Shown in pieces: positions 46,067 through 54,743 of a stretch of DNA of 64,000 bases; positions within the stretch are counted from its first letter, which is position 1, and each line of letters begins with the position of its first letter. The position numbers and the translations under genes are program-made. The notes beneath the pieces were generated by a model. The model was not told the origin of the DNA and ran no database searches. It saw nothing but the letters and a program-made list of their open reading frames with translations. Origin of the DNA: Agromyces larvae (GTDB lineage Bacteria > Actinomycetota > Actinomycetes > Actinomycetales > Microbacteriaceae); assembly GCF_022811705.1 (NCBI RefSeq), contig NZ_CP094528.1, positions 372,001 through 436,000 of the forward strand. The letters are read 5' to 3'.

Positions 46067-47341
46067 GTGACCCATTCCGACGACGGGCAGGCGACGCTGT
46101 CGCCGGCCCGCATCCGCTTCGCGCTCCTCGCGCTCGCCCTCGGCGGCTTCGGCATCGGCTCGACCGAGTTCGTCGCCATGGGGCTGCTGCCCGACATCGC
46201 CGCCGACCTGCTGCCCGGCGTCCACGCGTCGTCGCCCGAGCACGCGAACGCACAGGCCGGCTGGCTGATCTCGGCATACGCGCTCGGCGTGGTCGTCGGC
46301 GCGCCCACCATCGCCGCGGCCGCCGCCCGCTGGCCGCGCCGCCGGCTGCTGCTGGCACTGCTGACCGCGTTCACGCTCGGCACCGTGGCGTCCGCGCTGC
46401 TGCCCACCTTCGGGCTCGTGCTCGTCGCCCGGTTCGTCGCGGCCCTGCCGCACGGCGCGTACTTCGGCATCGCCTCGCTCGTCGCCGCGAGCCTCATGGG
46501 GCCGGGCAAACGCGGCCAGGGCGTCGCGCTCGTGCTCTCGGGCCTCACGATCGCGAACGTCGTCGGCGTGCCCGCGATCACCTGGCTCGGCCAAGTCACC
46601 GACTGGCGCATCGCCTACCTCGCGGTCGCCGGCATCTTCGCCGCGACCTTCCTCGCCGTGCTCGTCGCCGTGCCCTGGCAGCCCGGCGACCCCGACGCGA
46701 CGATCGCGCGCGAACTGCGCGCGTTCAGCCGGCTCCAGGTCTGGTTCGCGCTCGCGATCGGTGCGATCGGGTTCGGCGGCCTGTTCGCCGTCTACACCTA
46801 CGTGGCGCCGCTCGCGACCGAGGTCACCGGGCTGGACGCCGCGGCGGTGCCCGTCGTGCTCGTCGTCATCGGCCTCGGCATGACGGTCGGCAACCTCATC
46901 GGCGGCCGGCTCGCCGACTGGAGCGTGCGCCGCTCGATGTACCTGTTCTTCGCGGTGCTCGCCGCCGCGCTCGTGCTGCTCGGGTTCGCCGCGACCACCG
47001 TCGTCGGCCTCGGCGCCGGGGTGTTCCTCGTCGGGGCGTCGTCGGCTGCGCTCTCGCCGACCATCCAGACCCGGCTGATGGACGTCGCCCGCGACAGCCA
47101 GTCGATCGCCGCCGCGCTCAACCACTCGGCGCTGAACATCGGCAACAGCCTCGGCGCCGCGCTCGGCGGTGCGGCGATCGCGGCCGGCTTCGGCTACGTC
47201 GCCCCCGTCTGGATCGGCCTCGCGCTCACCGGCGCGGGCATCGTGCTCGCGCTCGCGAGCTTCGCACTCGACCGTGCACGACGCCGCCGCGGGGTGGACG
47301 TGCCCGGCGTGACCGCCGCCATCGCCGTCGTCGAGGGCTGA
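46067..47341 (+). CDS. MFS transporter, DHA1 (AraJ/Cmx-like) efflux family
   Basis: This 424-residue protein has twelve predicted helices. GFGIGSTEFVAMGLLPDIA in helix 1 and GWLISAYALGVVVGAP in helix 2 are hallmarks of the AraJ/PbuE/Cmx drug and sugar exporter group. The conserved motif A-like loop RWPRRRLLLALL follows helix 2. A leaderless GTG start and an upstream palindrome suggest local repression. Substrate unknown. Confidence 0.88.
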   Translation: MTHSDDGQATLSPARIRFALLALALGGFGIGSTEFVAMGLLPDIAADLLPGVHASSPEHANAQAGWLISAYALGVVVGAPTIAAAAARWPRRRLLLALLTAFTLGTVASALLPTFGLVLVARFVAALPHGAYFGIASLVAASLMGPGKRGQGVALVLSGLTIANVVGVPAITWLGQVTDWRIAYLAVAGIFAATFLAVLVAVPWQPGDPDATIARELRAFSRLQVWFALAIGAIGFGGLFAVYTYVAPLATEVTGLDAAAVPVVLVVIGLGMTVGNLIGGRLADWSVRRSMYLFFAVLAAALVLLGFAATTVVGLGAGVFLVGASSAALSPTIQTRLMDVARDSQSIAAALNHSALNIGNSLGAALGGAAIAAGFGYVAPVWIGLALTGAGIVLALASFALDRARRRRGVDVPGVTAAIAVVEG

Positions 47342-47356
47342 GCGGCAGAGCGGGAA

Positions 47357-47381
47357 CGGATGCGTCGCCGCGAGGCATCCG
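47357..47381. terminator. Hairpin between convergent MFS and response-regulator genes
   Basis: CGGATGC (47357-47363) pairs with GCATCCG (47375-47381) across an 11-nt loop, 16 bp after the MFS stop. Weaker than the other stems but built from the same GGATGC word. Confidence 0.5.
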
Positions 47382-47424
47382 GCCATGACCGCCCTCGTGG
47401 CGCGCGAGACGCGAGCCGCGCGCG

Positions 47425-48072
47425 TCAGTCGGTCTGCAGCAGGATGCCGTCGGCGATCGCGCGCTTGCGCAGCGCCACCTTCGTGCCCACGTCGTAGCCG
47501 GCGACCCGGTACTTCTCGCGGATGCGCTTCAGGTAGCTCTTCGCCGTCTCCTCCGAGATGCCGAGCTGGAACGCGACCGCCTTCACCGGCTGCCCGGCGC
47601 CGTACAGGGCCATCACCCGGCGCTCCTGCGCCGACAGCTTCGGCGACTGCGCGCCGTCGGCCAGCGTCGCCTCGACCTCGGGGGTGAGGAACAGGTCGCC
47701 CGAGTGCGCGGCCCGGATCGCCTCGACGATGGTCTCGACCGGCTCGGACTTCGGCAGATACCCGAGCGCTCCCGCCGCGAGGGCGCCGCGCACCTGCTCG
47801 GGCTCGGAGTAGGTGCTGATGAGCAGCGTCTGCGCCCCCGCCGCCTTCAGCGTGGGCAGCTTGATCTGCACCGGGATGTTGTCCTTGAGGTCGAGGTCGA
47901 GCAGCACCACGTCGACCGGGAACTCGGGACTGGCCAGCAACTCGGACCACGACGGCACCGCCGCGGCGACCGTGATGTCGGTGGCAGCGGTGCGCAGCCA
48001 CTCGCTCAGTGCGCCGAGCAGCATGCGGTGATCGTCGACGATCGCGAGACGGATGGGAGCAGGGGAGGGCAT
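47425..48072 (-). CDS. NarL/LuxR-family response regulator
   Basis: This 215-residue regulator has a receiver domain with DD at 13-14, phospho-acceptor Asp59 (VVLLDLDLKDN), a conserved Thr/Ser (LISTYSE) and Lys in YLPKSEP. The C-terminal LuxR-type HTH (KLSAQERRVMALYGAGQPVKAVAFQLGISEETAKSYLKRIREKY) binds DNA. ATG follows directly on the stop of the preceding gene. It is the output of the three-gene operon 47425-50486. Confidence 0.88.
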   Translation of the reverse strand: MPSPAPIRLAIVDDHRMLLGALSEWLRTAATDITVAAAVPSWSELLASPEFPVDVVLLDLDLKDNIPVQIKLPTLKAAGAQTLLISTYSEPEQVRGALAAGALGYLPKSEPVETIVEAIRAAHSGDLFLTPEVEATLADGAQSPKLSAQERRVMALYGAGQPVKAVAFQLGISEETAKSYLKRIREKYRVAGYDVGTKVALRKRAIADGILLQTD

Positions 48073-49332
48073 CTAGGCTCCTCGGTGTCGGGCGCCCTGG
48101 GGGGGCGCGTTCGGTACACGGTGGTGCGGTTCGATTCGTCCGTCGATCTCGATCCCGAATCCGTCGGATGCAGCGAACGTGCGGTGGCTACCAACCGTAC
48201 CCACCGCCTCCCAGATCGCGGGATCGAGATGACGAGGTTGGACGTCGGACACCGTGACGACGACCCGGAGGCCCTCGGGGCGCGGATCGTCGTCACCGTC
48301 GTCGGCGGTGATCTGCACCACGACGCGCGCGGTGGCACGGCGCGGCCGGGCGCCCACGAGCATCCACAGCACGAGGAGCAGGCCCTCGCGCTGGGTCGCG
48401 GTGAGCTGGGCGGCCAGTCCGGTCGGGTCGTCGACGGTGACGTGTCCGCTGAGGTACGCCGACTCGGTCACGGCATGGCGCAGCCAGGTGTCGGTGCGAC
48501 CCTCGATCAGGCGCACGCGCAGCCGGGCGGCCAGCTCGCCGGCCAGCTCGGACGCCTCGGGCGGCAGGGGGATCGCGACCCGACCCGACCCGACGTCCTC
48601 CAAGAGGTCCTCGGCGTCGCGGTCGAGGTTCACGAGCTCCTCCGAGGCGCGCATGCCGACCGCCGACTCGGGCGTCGTGACCGTGCTCTGCACGAGGCTC
48701 AGGTCGACCTCCCGGCGCACCAGGCGGCGGAACCCCTCGATCGCCGTCACGCCGAGCACCATCGGCAGCACCGCCGACGCCGCGATCGCGAGACCGAGCA
48801 CGAGGGCGCGACCCGCATCCGGCTGCCACAACGCCTCGACGGCGAGCACGACACCGACCGCGCAGGCGGCGACGAGCGGCGTGCGGGTGCGGCGCATGGC
48901 CGCGATCGGCAGCAGCGCGGCGGCGGCCGCGACGGCCGCGGTCGGCGTGATGCCGAGGTGCAGCCGGCCCGCCGTCGCCGACACGTCGAGGGCGACGACC
49001 GCCGCGAGCCCCACGAGCGCGCCCGCCAGCAACCAGGTGGGCACGGCGAAGCCGCTCGCGACGACCGCGATCGCGGCCGCCACGCCGAGCGTCGCGAGCA
49101 GGATCCACGCCGGCCACGACCCCGTGCCGGGCGGGAAGACGGGCGCCTGGATGAGCGCATGCACCAGATGCCCCGCGGCGAGGAACCCTGCGGCGACCGC
49201 GATGCCGGTGGCCAGCCGCCGACCGCCGTGGCCGGCGTGCACGTTGCCGGCGGCCTCGGCCGACCGGGCGGGGCGACGGAAGCCGCGCTCGCGTCCGGGG
49301 CGGGCGGCGGTCTCGTCGAAAGCGGCGGTCAC
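48073..49332 (-). CDS. Membrane protein with degenerate kinase-like C-terminus, signalling partner
   Basis: This 419-residue protein has an Arg-rich N-terminus, about six to seven membrane helices (about 45-235) and a cytoplasmic region of about 170 residues. The latter resembles a histidine-kinase ATPase region in outline (ATQREGLLLVLWMLVGA where an N-box helix would be, VRVVVTVSDV where a G1 strand would be) but lacks the N-box Asn and DxGxG residues, and I see no H box. It starts at GTG 49332, overlapping the kinase stop, and abuts the regulator. No named family recognised; the partner role is inferred from the operon. Confidence 0.65.
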   Translation of the reverse strand: MTAAFDETAARPGRERGFRRPARSAEAAGNVHAGHGGRRLATGIAVAAGFLAAGHLVHALIQAPVFPPGTGSWPAWILLATLGVAAAIAVVASGFAVPTWLLAGALVGLAAVVALDVSATAGRLHLGITPTAAVAAAAALLPIAAMRRTRTPLVAACAVGVVLAVEALWQPDAGRALVLGLAIAASAVLPMVLGVTAIEGFRRLVRREVDLSLVQSTVTTPESAVGMRASEELVNLDRDAEDLLEDVGSGRVAIPLPPEASELAGELAARLRVRLIEGRTDTWLRHAVTESAYLSGHVTVDDPTGLAAQLTATQREGLLLVLWMLVGARPRRATARVVVQITADDGDDDPRPEGLRVVVTVSDVQPRHLDPAIWEAVGTVGSHRTFAASDGFGIEIDGRIEPHHRVPNAPPQGARHRGA

Positions 49333-50486
49333 GGCTTCGGCACCTCGAGCATCACGGTGGTGCCGGTGCCCGGCGATGAGAACACGCGGGCCCGCCCGCC
49401 GACCGCGTCGAGCCGGCCCACGACCGACTCGGCGAACCCGAGCCGCGCCCGGTCGACCGAGCCCGGCTCGAACCCGGCGCCCGAGTCGGTGACCATCGCG
49501 CGGACGGTGCGGTCGTCGTCGGTCACCGTGACATCGGCCTCGGTGACGCCGGAGTGCCGGCGCACGTTCTCGAGGCACTCGCCGAGGGCGCCGACGAGCG
49601 CATCGAGCGTGTCGCGGGGCAGGGCCAGCTGGCCGGTGCCGTGCCAGCTGACATCGAGTCCCATCCGCGAGAACCGCTGCCGCACCGACTCGAACGTCGT
49701 GCTGAGGCTGCCCACCTCGGCGTCGGGCGAGAACACCGCCGACGTGCCCGCGTCGAGCGGGGCGCCGAGCCGGAGCATCCGCAGCAGCCGCGCGTCGTCG
49801 CTCGCCTGCTGACGCAGCGCCGCCGTGCCCACGCCGACCCCCGAGTGGGCGAGCAGGCTCAGGGTGGCCAGCACCGTGTCGTGCAGCACACGCGCGTCCT
49901 GCCGGCGCTGGGCGGCGAGCTCGCTCGCCATCCGCTCGGCCTGATGCGCGCGACCGACCTCCTCGATGCGTTCCGCGGTGCGCTCGATGGCGAGATCCAG
50001 CCAACGCCCGAGCGAGGCGGCGGCGAGCCATCCGACCGCGACGGCCAGCACCGCGGCACCCGTCGGGCGGCCGACCAGCGCGAGCACCCCGTAGACCGCG
50101 AGCACCCCCGCGAGGGCACCCGCGACGATCCACCCGCCGTGCGGGCGGACGATGAGCATGATCGCGGTCGACGCGGCCGCGACGCCGCCGACCGCCGCCG
50201 CGACCGTCGAGGCGATCGGGTCGGCCGTGCGATCGGGGGCGATCAGGACCACGGTCATCAGCGCCACCACCACGACGCCGAGCAGCGGCACGACTCCGCC
50301 GCGGCGGGTCGCGAACACGAGCAGGCCGCCGAGCGCGACGAGCAGCCCGGCGCCGGCGATCTGGGCGGGGACCGGCGCGGTGCCGGGCACGACGAGACCG
50401 GCGAGGGCGCCGGCCGCTCCGGTGATGCCGGCGACGCGCGCGACACGCCGCAACAGGCGGTCGCGTTCCTTCAGGATCCGCTTCAT
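49329..50486 (-). CDS. Sensor histidine kinase (HisKA_3 family)
   Basis: This 385-residue kinase has about six membrane helices (20-165), a coiled linker, a HisKA_3 dimerisation domain with the phospho-accepting His in RVLHDTVLATLSLL, and a HATPase_c domain (ALGECLENVRRHSG as N box, VTDSGAGFEP as G1, and GTGTTVMLEVP at the end). SD GGAGG precedes ATG 50486. It is paired with the NarL-type regulator at 47425, which fits HisKA_3 kinases. The signal is unknown. Confidence 0.87.
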   Translation of the reverse strand: MKRILKERDRLLRRVARVAGITGAAGALAGLVVPGTAPVPAQIAGAGLLVALGGLLVFATRRGGVVPLLGVVVVALMTVVLIAPDRTADPIASTVAAAVGGVAAASTAIMLIVRPHGGWIVAGALAGVLAVYGVLALVGRPTGAAVLAVAVGWLAAASLGRWLDLAIERTAERIEEVGRAHQAERMASELAAQRRQDARVLHDTVLATLSLLAHSGVGVGTAALRQQASDDARLLRMLRLGAPLDAGTSAVFSPDAEVGSLSTTFESVRQRFSRMGLDVSWHGTGQLALPRDTLDALVGALGECLENVRRHSGVTEADVTVTDDDRTVRAMVTDSGAGFEPGSVDRARLGFAESVVGRLDAVGGRARVFSSPGTGTTVMLEVPKP

Positions 50487-50583
50487 GTTCCTCCGGGCCG
50501 ACCCGATCGGTGCGGCCGGGGCGGCCTCTCGCAGGAAGCGTACCGCGTTGCGGCGCGCCGATCCGAGAGTGAAGGCTCCGCAC

Positions 50584-50598
50584 CCCCCGAGCTGGGGG
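50584..50598 (-). terminator. Short G/C hairpin after metX
   Basis: Five G-C pairs close a 5-nt loop (CCCCC GAGCT GGGGG) immediately after the metX stop. Weak evidence for termination before the HK operon promoter. Confidence 0.35.
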
Positions 50599-50600
50599 CG

Positions 50601-51806
50601 TCAGGCGGCGAGCAGGCGTGCGATCTGCTCGCCGACGAACGCGTCCTCGATGAGGAACGCATCGTGCCCGTACTCGCTGGACAGCAGCACCGGCTCGGAC
50701 CCGTGCACGAGGGTGGGCACGTGCGCCGCGATCTCGCGCTGCCCGTCGAGCCCGAAATAACGGTCGCTGTCGATGCCCAGCACGAGGGTCTTCGCACGGA
50801 TGCGCCCGAGCGCGGCCGCGACCCCGCCGCGCCCGCGACCCACGTCGTGCGAGTTCATCGCCTCGGTGAGCACGAGGTAGCTGTTCGCGTCGAAGCGCCT
50901 GGTGAACCGGTTGCCGTGGAAGTCGAGGTAGCTCTCGACGGCGAACCGGCCGCCGCCGCCGAGCGGGTCGAGGCCCGACTGCCAGGAGCGCTCGAACCGG
51001 GCGTTCAGCTCGGCCGCCGACCGGTAGTTCAGCATCGCCATGCGCCGCGCGAGGGCGAGACCGCGGGTGGGCCCCTCGCCGTGGGGCAGGTCGTAGTAGT
51101 CGCCGCCCTCGAACGCCGCGTCGGCGCGGATCGCCTCGAGCTGCACCGAGTTCAGCGCGATCTGGTCGGCGGTGGCCGCCGCGGGCGCCGCGAGCACCGC
51201 GATGCGCTCGACCCGGTCGGGCGCCATGATCGCCCACTCGAGCACGTGCATGGCGCCCATCGACCCGCCGACGACCGCGGCGAACCGGTCGACGCCGATC
51301 GCGGTGGCGAAGGCGAGCTGTGCGGCGACCTGGTCGCGGATCGTGAGGAACGGGAACCGCGAGCCCCACTCGACCCCGTCGGCGGCGAGCGAGGCCGGAC
51401 CGGTCGAGCCCTGGCATCCGCCGAGCACGTTCGGGGCGACGACGAACCAGCGATCGGTGTCGACGGCCAGGCCCGGGCCGACCACCCCGCCCCACCAGCC
51501 CGCGCTCGCGTGGCCCGGACCCGCCGGCCCGCGCACGTGGCTGTCGCCGGTGAGCGCGTGCAGCACGAGGACCGCGTTGTCGCGCGCGGGGGAGAGCTCG
51601 CCCCAGGTCTCGTAGGCGATCACGGCGTCGGGCACGACGCCGCCCGATTCGAGCGCGACCTCGCCGATGCGTACGAACCGGCGGTCACCGGGATGGTCGC
51701 CCACCCGCCACGCGCCGGTCGCGGGGGCCCGACCCGGCAGCTGGGTCGCCGGGAAATCGGGGATCACCCGAGCGGGCGCCGTCTCGGCGGTCGACTGCCA
51801 GTCCAT
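50601..51806 (-). CDS. metX: Homoserine O-acetyltransferase
   Basis: This 401-residue alpha/beta-hydrolase acetylates homoserine from acetyl-CoA for methionine synthesis. The nucleophile elbow GGSMGAMHVLEWA has Ser near residue 181; other marks are NVLGGCQGSTGP, NYRSAAELNARF, the catalytic Asp in LVLGIDSDRYF and the catalytic His in SSEYGHDAFLIE. ATG 51806 is leaderless behind an AAGAAT box. Upstream open frame extends through a repeat and is not coding. It lies next to metY, which uses its product. Confidence 0.94.
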   Translation of the reverse strand: MDWQSTAETAPARVIPDFPATQLPGRAPATGAWRVGDHPGDRRFVRIGEVALESGGVVPDAVIAYETWGELSPARDNAVLVLHALTGDSHVRGPAGPGHASAGWWGGVVGPGLAVDTDRWFVVAPNVLGGCQGSTGPASLAADGVEWGSRFPFLTIRDQVAAQLAFATAIGVDRFAAVVGGSMGAMHVLEWAIMAPDRVERIAVLAAPAAATADQIALNSVQLEAIRADAAFEGGDYYDLPHGEGPTRGLALARRMAMLNYRSAAELNARFERSWQSGLDPLGGGGRFAVESYLDFHGNRFTRRFDANSYLVLTEAMNSHDVGRGRGGVAAALGRIRAKTLVLGIDSDRYFGLDGQREIAAHVPTLVHGSEPVLLSSEYGHDAFLIEDAFVGEQIARLLAA

Positions 51807-51813
51807 GCATCCG

Positions 51814-51819
51814 ATTCTT
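51814..51819 (-). promoter_or_regulatory. -10 box AAGAAT of metX
   Basis: Predicted start 51807, one base before the ATG at 51806. The C-rich tract 51851-51909 begins about 30 bp upstream of the box, in the -35 and upstream region. Confidence 0.5.
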
Positions 51820-51915
51820 CCCGAGCCGGCCCCGCCGCAGGCCATTGTTACGCCCGCCCGTCCCGCCCGCCCGCCCGCCGGTCCCGCCCGCCCGTCCCGC
51901 CCGCCCCCGCTCCAG

Positions 51916-52002
51916 GTTCGCAATTCAGGTCGGGAGGCGTGTCGCGGGCCCGACACGCCGTTCCGGGCGGGCGACACGCCGGTGGCGACCTGAATTGCGT
52001 AC
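51916..52002. repeat. Palindromic intergenic element, copy B
   Basis: GTTCGCAATTCAGGT (51916-51930) pairs with ACCTGAATTGCGTAC (51988-52002), one mismatch, plus an extra C-G pair inward. Inner GTGTCGC and GCGACAC repeats match copy A at 26990. A C-rich tract (51851-51909) lies on its left and a G-rich run (52006-52038) on its right. It occupies most of the 289-bp gap between metX and metY, together with these tracts and the metY terminator. Confidence 0.9.
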
Positions 52003-52041
52003 ATCGGGAGGGCGGGGCGGGGCGGCGGGGCGGGGGGACAT

Positions 52042-52077
52042 GACGGATGCCACGGGCGAGGGCCCGTGGCATCCGTC
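52042..52077 (-). terminator. Hairpin terminator of metY
   Basis: A perfect 16-bp stem, GACGGATGCCACGGGC and its complement, closes a GAGG loop 18 bp beyond the metY stop. The stem again contains GGATGCC. Confidence 0.8.
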
Positions 52078-52095
52078 GATTCTGTCGGCGACCGG

Positions 52096-53421
52096 CTAGA
52101 CGCGCGCCGCCTCCGTCGCGGCCCGCGCGGCCGCGAACGCCTGCTCGAGGTCGGCCTTCAGGTCGTCGATGTTCTCGATGCCCACCGAGAGGCGCACGAG
52201 GCCCGGGGTCACCCCGGTGGTCAGCTGCTGCTCGGGCGTGAGCTGCGAGTGCGTGGTCGACGCGGGATGGATGACCAGCGAACGCACGTCGCCGATGTTC
52301 GCGAGGTGGCTGAACAGGTGCAGGTTGTCGACGAGTGCGCGGCCGGCGTCGACCCCGCCCTTCAGTTCGAACGACAGCACCGCGCCGACGCCCTTCGGCG
52401 CGTAGGTGTTCGCGGCCGCGTACCACGGGCTCGACGGCAGCCCCGAGTAGTTCACGCTCGCGACGTCGGCGTGCGAGTCGAGCCACTCGGCGATCTCCTG
52501 CGCGTTCTGGACGTGGCGCTCGACCCGCAGCGACAGGGTCTCGATGCCCTGGATCAGCAGCCACGCGCTGTTCGGCGAGATCGCCGAGCCGAGGTCGCGC
52601 AGCAACTGCACGCGCGCCTTGATGATGTAGGCGAGCCCGTCGCCGACCGCGGTCGTGTAGCTCGCGCCGTGGTACGAGGGGTCGGGTTCGGTCAGCCCCG
52701 GGAACTTGTCGACGTGCTTCGACCACTCGAACGTGCCGCCGTCGACGATCACGCCGCCGATGGTGGTGCCGTGCCCGCCGAGGAACTTCGTCGCCGAGTG
52801 CACCACGATGTCGGCGCCGTGCTCGAACGGGCGGATCAGGTACGGCGTGGCGATGGTGTTGTCGACGATCAGCGGGATGTTCGCCTCGTGCGCGATGTCG
52901 GCCACGCCGCGGATGTCGAGCACGTTGATCTTCGGGTTGCCGATCGTCTCGGCGAAGAACAGCTTCGTGTTCGGGCGGATCGCGCGACGCCACTCGTCGG
53001 CGTCGTCCTGGTTCTCGACGAACGTGGTCTCGATGCCGAGCTTGGCGAGCGTGTACTTGAAGAGGTTGTACGTGCCGCCGTAGATCGACGAGGAGGAGAC
53101 GATGTGGTCGCCGGCCTGCGCGATGTTCAGCACCGCGAACGTCGACGCCGCCTGGCCGGACGCGAGCAGGAGCGCCCCGGTGCCGCCCTCGAGCGCGGCG
53201 ATGCGCTCTTCGACGACCGCCTGGGTCGGGTTCTGGATGCGGGTGTAGATGTTGCCGAACTCGGCGAGCGCGAACAGGTTCTGCGCGTGCTCGGCGTTGT
53301 CGAACACGTACGAGGTGGTCTGGTAGATGGGCGTGGCACGGGCCTTCGTGACCGGGTCGGGTGCGGCGCCCGAGTGCACCTGCTTGGTCTCGAACTGCCA
53401 GTCGGCGGGGTTGCGGCTCAT
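52096..53421 (-). CDS. metY: O-acetylhomoserine aminocarboxypropyltransferase (sulfhydrylase)
   Basis: This 441-residue PLP enzyme makes homocysteine from O-acetylhomoserine and sulfide. Cys/Met-metabolism family marks are [11 protein letters not shown], the tyrosine in [26 protein letters not shown] and the PLP-lysine segment [11 protein letters not shown] (Lys near 211). Length and the long C-terminal loop favour MetY over MetB. SD AAGGAG is 9 nt upstream of the ATG. No SAM or other riboswitch is seen in its short leader. Confidence 0.94.
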   Translation of the reverse strand: MSRNPADWQFETKQVHSGAAPDPVTKARATPIYQTTSYVFDNAEHAQNLFALAEFGNIYTRIQNPTQAVVEERIAALEGGTGALLLASGQAASTFAVLNIAQAGDHIVSSSSIYGGTYNLFKYTLAKLGIETTFVENQDDADEWRRAIRPNTKLFFAETIGNPKINVLDIRGVADIAHEANIPLIVDNTIATPYLIRPFEHGADIVVHSATKFLGGHGTTIGGVIVDGGTFEWSKHVDKFPGLTEPDPSYHGASYTTAVGDGLAYIIKARVQLLRDLGSAISPNSAWLLIQGIETLSLRVERHVQNAQEIAEWLDSHADVASVNYSGLPSSPWYAAANTYAPKGVGAVLSFELKGGVDAGRALVDNLHLFSHLANIGDVRSLVIHPASTTHSQLTPEQQLTTGVTPGLVRLSVGIENIDDLKADLEQAFAAARAATEAARV

Positions 53422-53468
53422 GGGTGTGGTCTCCTTCGTGCGGCGCGCGGCGGCGTCGTGATCCGACC

Positions 53469-53474
53469 ACGGTA
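53469..53474 (-). promoter_or_regulatory. -10 box TACCGT of metY
   Basis: Predicted start near 53462, giving a 41-nt leader with an SD. The 155-bp gap 53422-53576 shows nothing else clear. Confidence 0.4.
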
Positions 53475-53576
53475 GGAGGGGGTCGGATGCCCGGCAACGC
53501 GGCCGGTCACGGGGCGTAACCGCCGGTCACCGGGTGGAACGGTTCGAGGGCGGTCGGATGCCGCGACGCGCGTCGC

Positions 53577-54680
53577 TCAGTTCGGCCGGTCGTCGTGGGG
53601 GAGCACGATGGTGCCGGTCGGGGTGGCCGGTGCGGGGCGGAACAGCCACCGTGCGCGCGGCTGCACGAGCGGGCGGAACACGCGCCGCACGGGCTTCAGC
53701 GACAGCACGATCGACACCCCGATGCAGAAGACGATCATGGCCGGCAGCACCCACCACGGCTGCTGCCCGGCGAGCAGTTCGGTCTCGCGCAGCGGGTACA
53801 GCACGAACGAGTGCAGGAGGTAGATGTACATGGTCGCTCCGCCGAACGCGGTGAACCAGCGGTGGCCGCGCGGCATGAGGACGAGGAAGGCCACCGCGAG
53901 CACCATGGCGAGCAGCAGCAGCCCGAGCCGGATCAGTCCCGACCACGGCTCCTCGTAGCCGATCGCGACGTACGACTCGTCGTAGAGCATGAACCGGCGC
54001 AGCTTGAGGTCGCGCCAGGTCTCGATCGCGGCGGGCATGACCGCCAGCAGCACCGCGAACAGCGCGATCGCCCCGGCGCGCCAGCGCCAGGCCGCCGCGG
54101 TCGACAATGCGAGCCAGCGCCCGGTGATGCGCCACTGCCGCAGCTGCCAGCCGAACACGAAGAACGGCAGCATGCCGAACGTGCGGCTGAGCGCGAGGGT
54201 CGAGTCGATCGTCTCGGTGTAGCCGGCGCCGATCGAGATGAGGATCGCGATCGGCAGCGGCCAGCGCAGCAGCACCAGGTACGGCAGCACGATGCGCCAG
54301 ATCGCGAGCGCGATGAGGAACCACAGCGTCCACGAGGCGGTCGTGAAGTCGAGCGCGAACTCGCCGCCGAGCACCCATCGGATCACCGTCCAGATGGTTT
54401 CGAAGATGAGGTAGGGGAACACGATCTCGGTGAGGATCTGCTTCAGCGCCCGCGCCGTCGGCGGCCCCGACTTGGCGAAGTACCCCGACACCGTCACGAA
54501 CACGGCGACGTGGAAGGAGTAGATGAAGAGGTACGCGCTGTAGGCCGCGTCGTCCTCGCCGATGAGGGGCAGGATGCCGTGCCCGATGACCACGAGGGTG
54601 ATCGCGATCCAGCGCGCGTTGTCCCAGAGAGGGACGCGCCGCTTCGGCATCGGTCGTGCGGTCGGCGCTGGGTGGTGCAT
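53577..54680 (-). CDS. Acyltransferase family 3 membrane protein
   Basis: This 367-residue protein has about ten membrane helices in the acyltransferase_3 pattern. WDNARWIAITLVVIGHGILPL carries the conserved His of helix 1, and RFMLYDESY follows helix 6. It resembles fucose 4-O-acetylase-like proteins that acetylate extracellular polysaccharides. ATG 54680 coincides with the start predicted from an AAGAAT box at 54687-54692, so it is leaderless. Acceptor unknown. Confidence 0.85.
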   Translation of the reverse strand: MHHPAPTARPMPKRRVPLWDNARWIAITLVVIGHGILPLIGEDDAAYSAYLFIYSFHVAVFVTVSGYFAKSGPPTARALKQILTEIVFPYLIFETIWTVIRWVLGGEFALDFTTASWTLWFLIALAIWRIVLPYLVLLRWPLPIAILISIGAGYTETIDSTLALSRTFGMLPFFVFGWQLRQWRITGRWLALSTAAAWRWRAGAIALFAVLLAVMPAAIETWRDLKLRRFMLYDESYVAIGYEEPWSGLIRLGLLLLAMVLAVAFLVLMPRGHRWFTAFGGATMYIYLLHSFVLYPLRETELLAGQQPWWVLPAMIVFCIGVSIVLSLKPVRRVFRPLVQPRARWLFRPAPATPTGTIVLPHDDRPN

Positions 54681-54686
54681 CCGACC

Positions 54687-54692
54687 ATTCTT
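54687..54692 (-). promoter_or_regulatory. -10 box AAGAAT of the acyltransferase gene
   Basis: Predicted start falls on the A of ATG 54680. The divergent SDR promoter lies 40 bp away. Confidence 0.5.
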
Positions 54693-54731
54693 CCCTGACC
54701 GGCCGGGACGCGCGATCCCCACCGTGCGCGG

Positions 54732-54737
54732 CAGAAT
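54732..54737 (+). promoter_or_regulatory. -10 box CAGAAT of the SDR gene
   Basis: Predicted start falls on the A of ATG 54744. Confidence 0.5.
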
Positions 54738-54743
54738 GGGCGC

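Noticed and set aside
38600..47424. Genomic island or recent transfer for the accessory block
   Set aside because: Base composition, codon use and promoter style are the same as in the core region, and no integrase, tRNA or att-like repeat is seen.
50601..52004. metX start at 52004, including the frame through the palindromic element
   Set aside because: The extension is low-complexity Gly/Arg sequence from the repeat and C-rich tract; the family N-terminus and the -10 box support 51806.
51807..53470. SAM-type riboswitch for metX or metY
   Set aside because: metX is predicted leaderless and metY has a 41-nt leader, both too short; no SAM-riboswitch core is seen.
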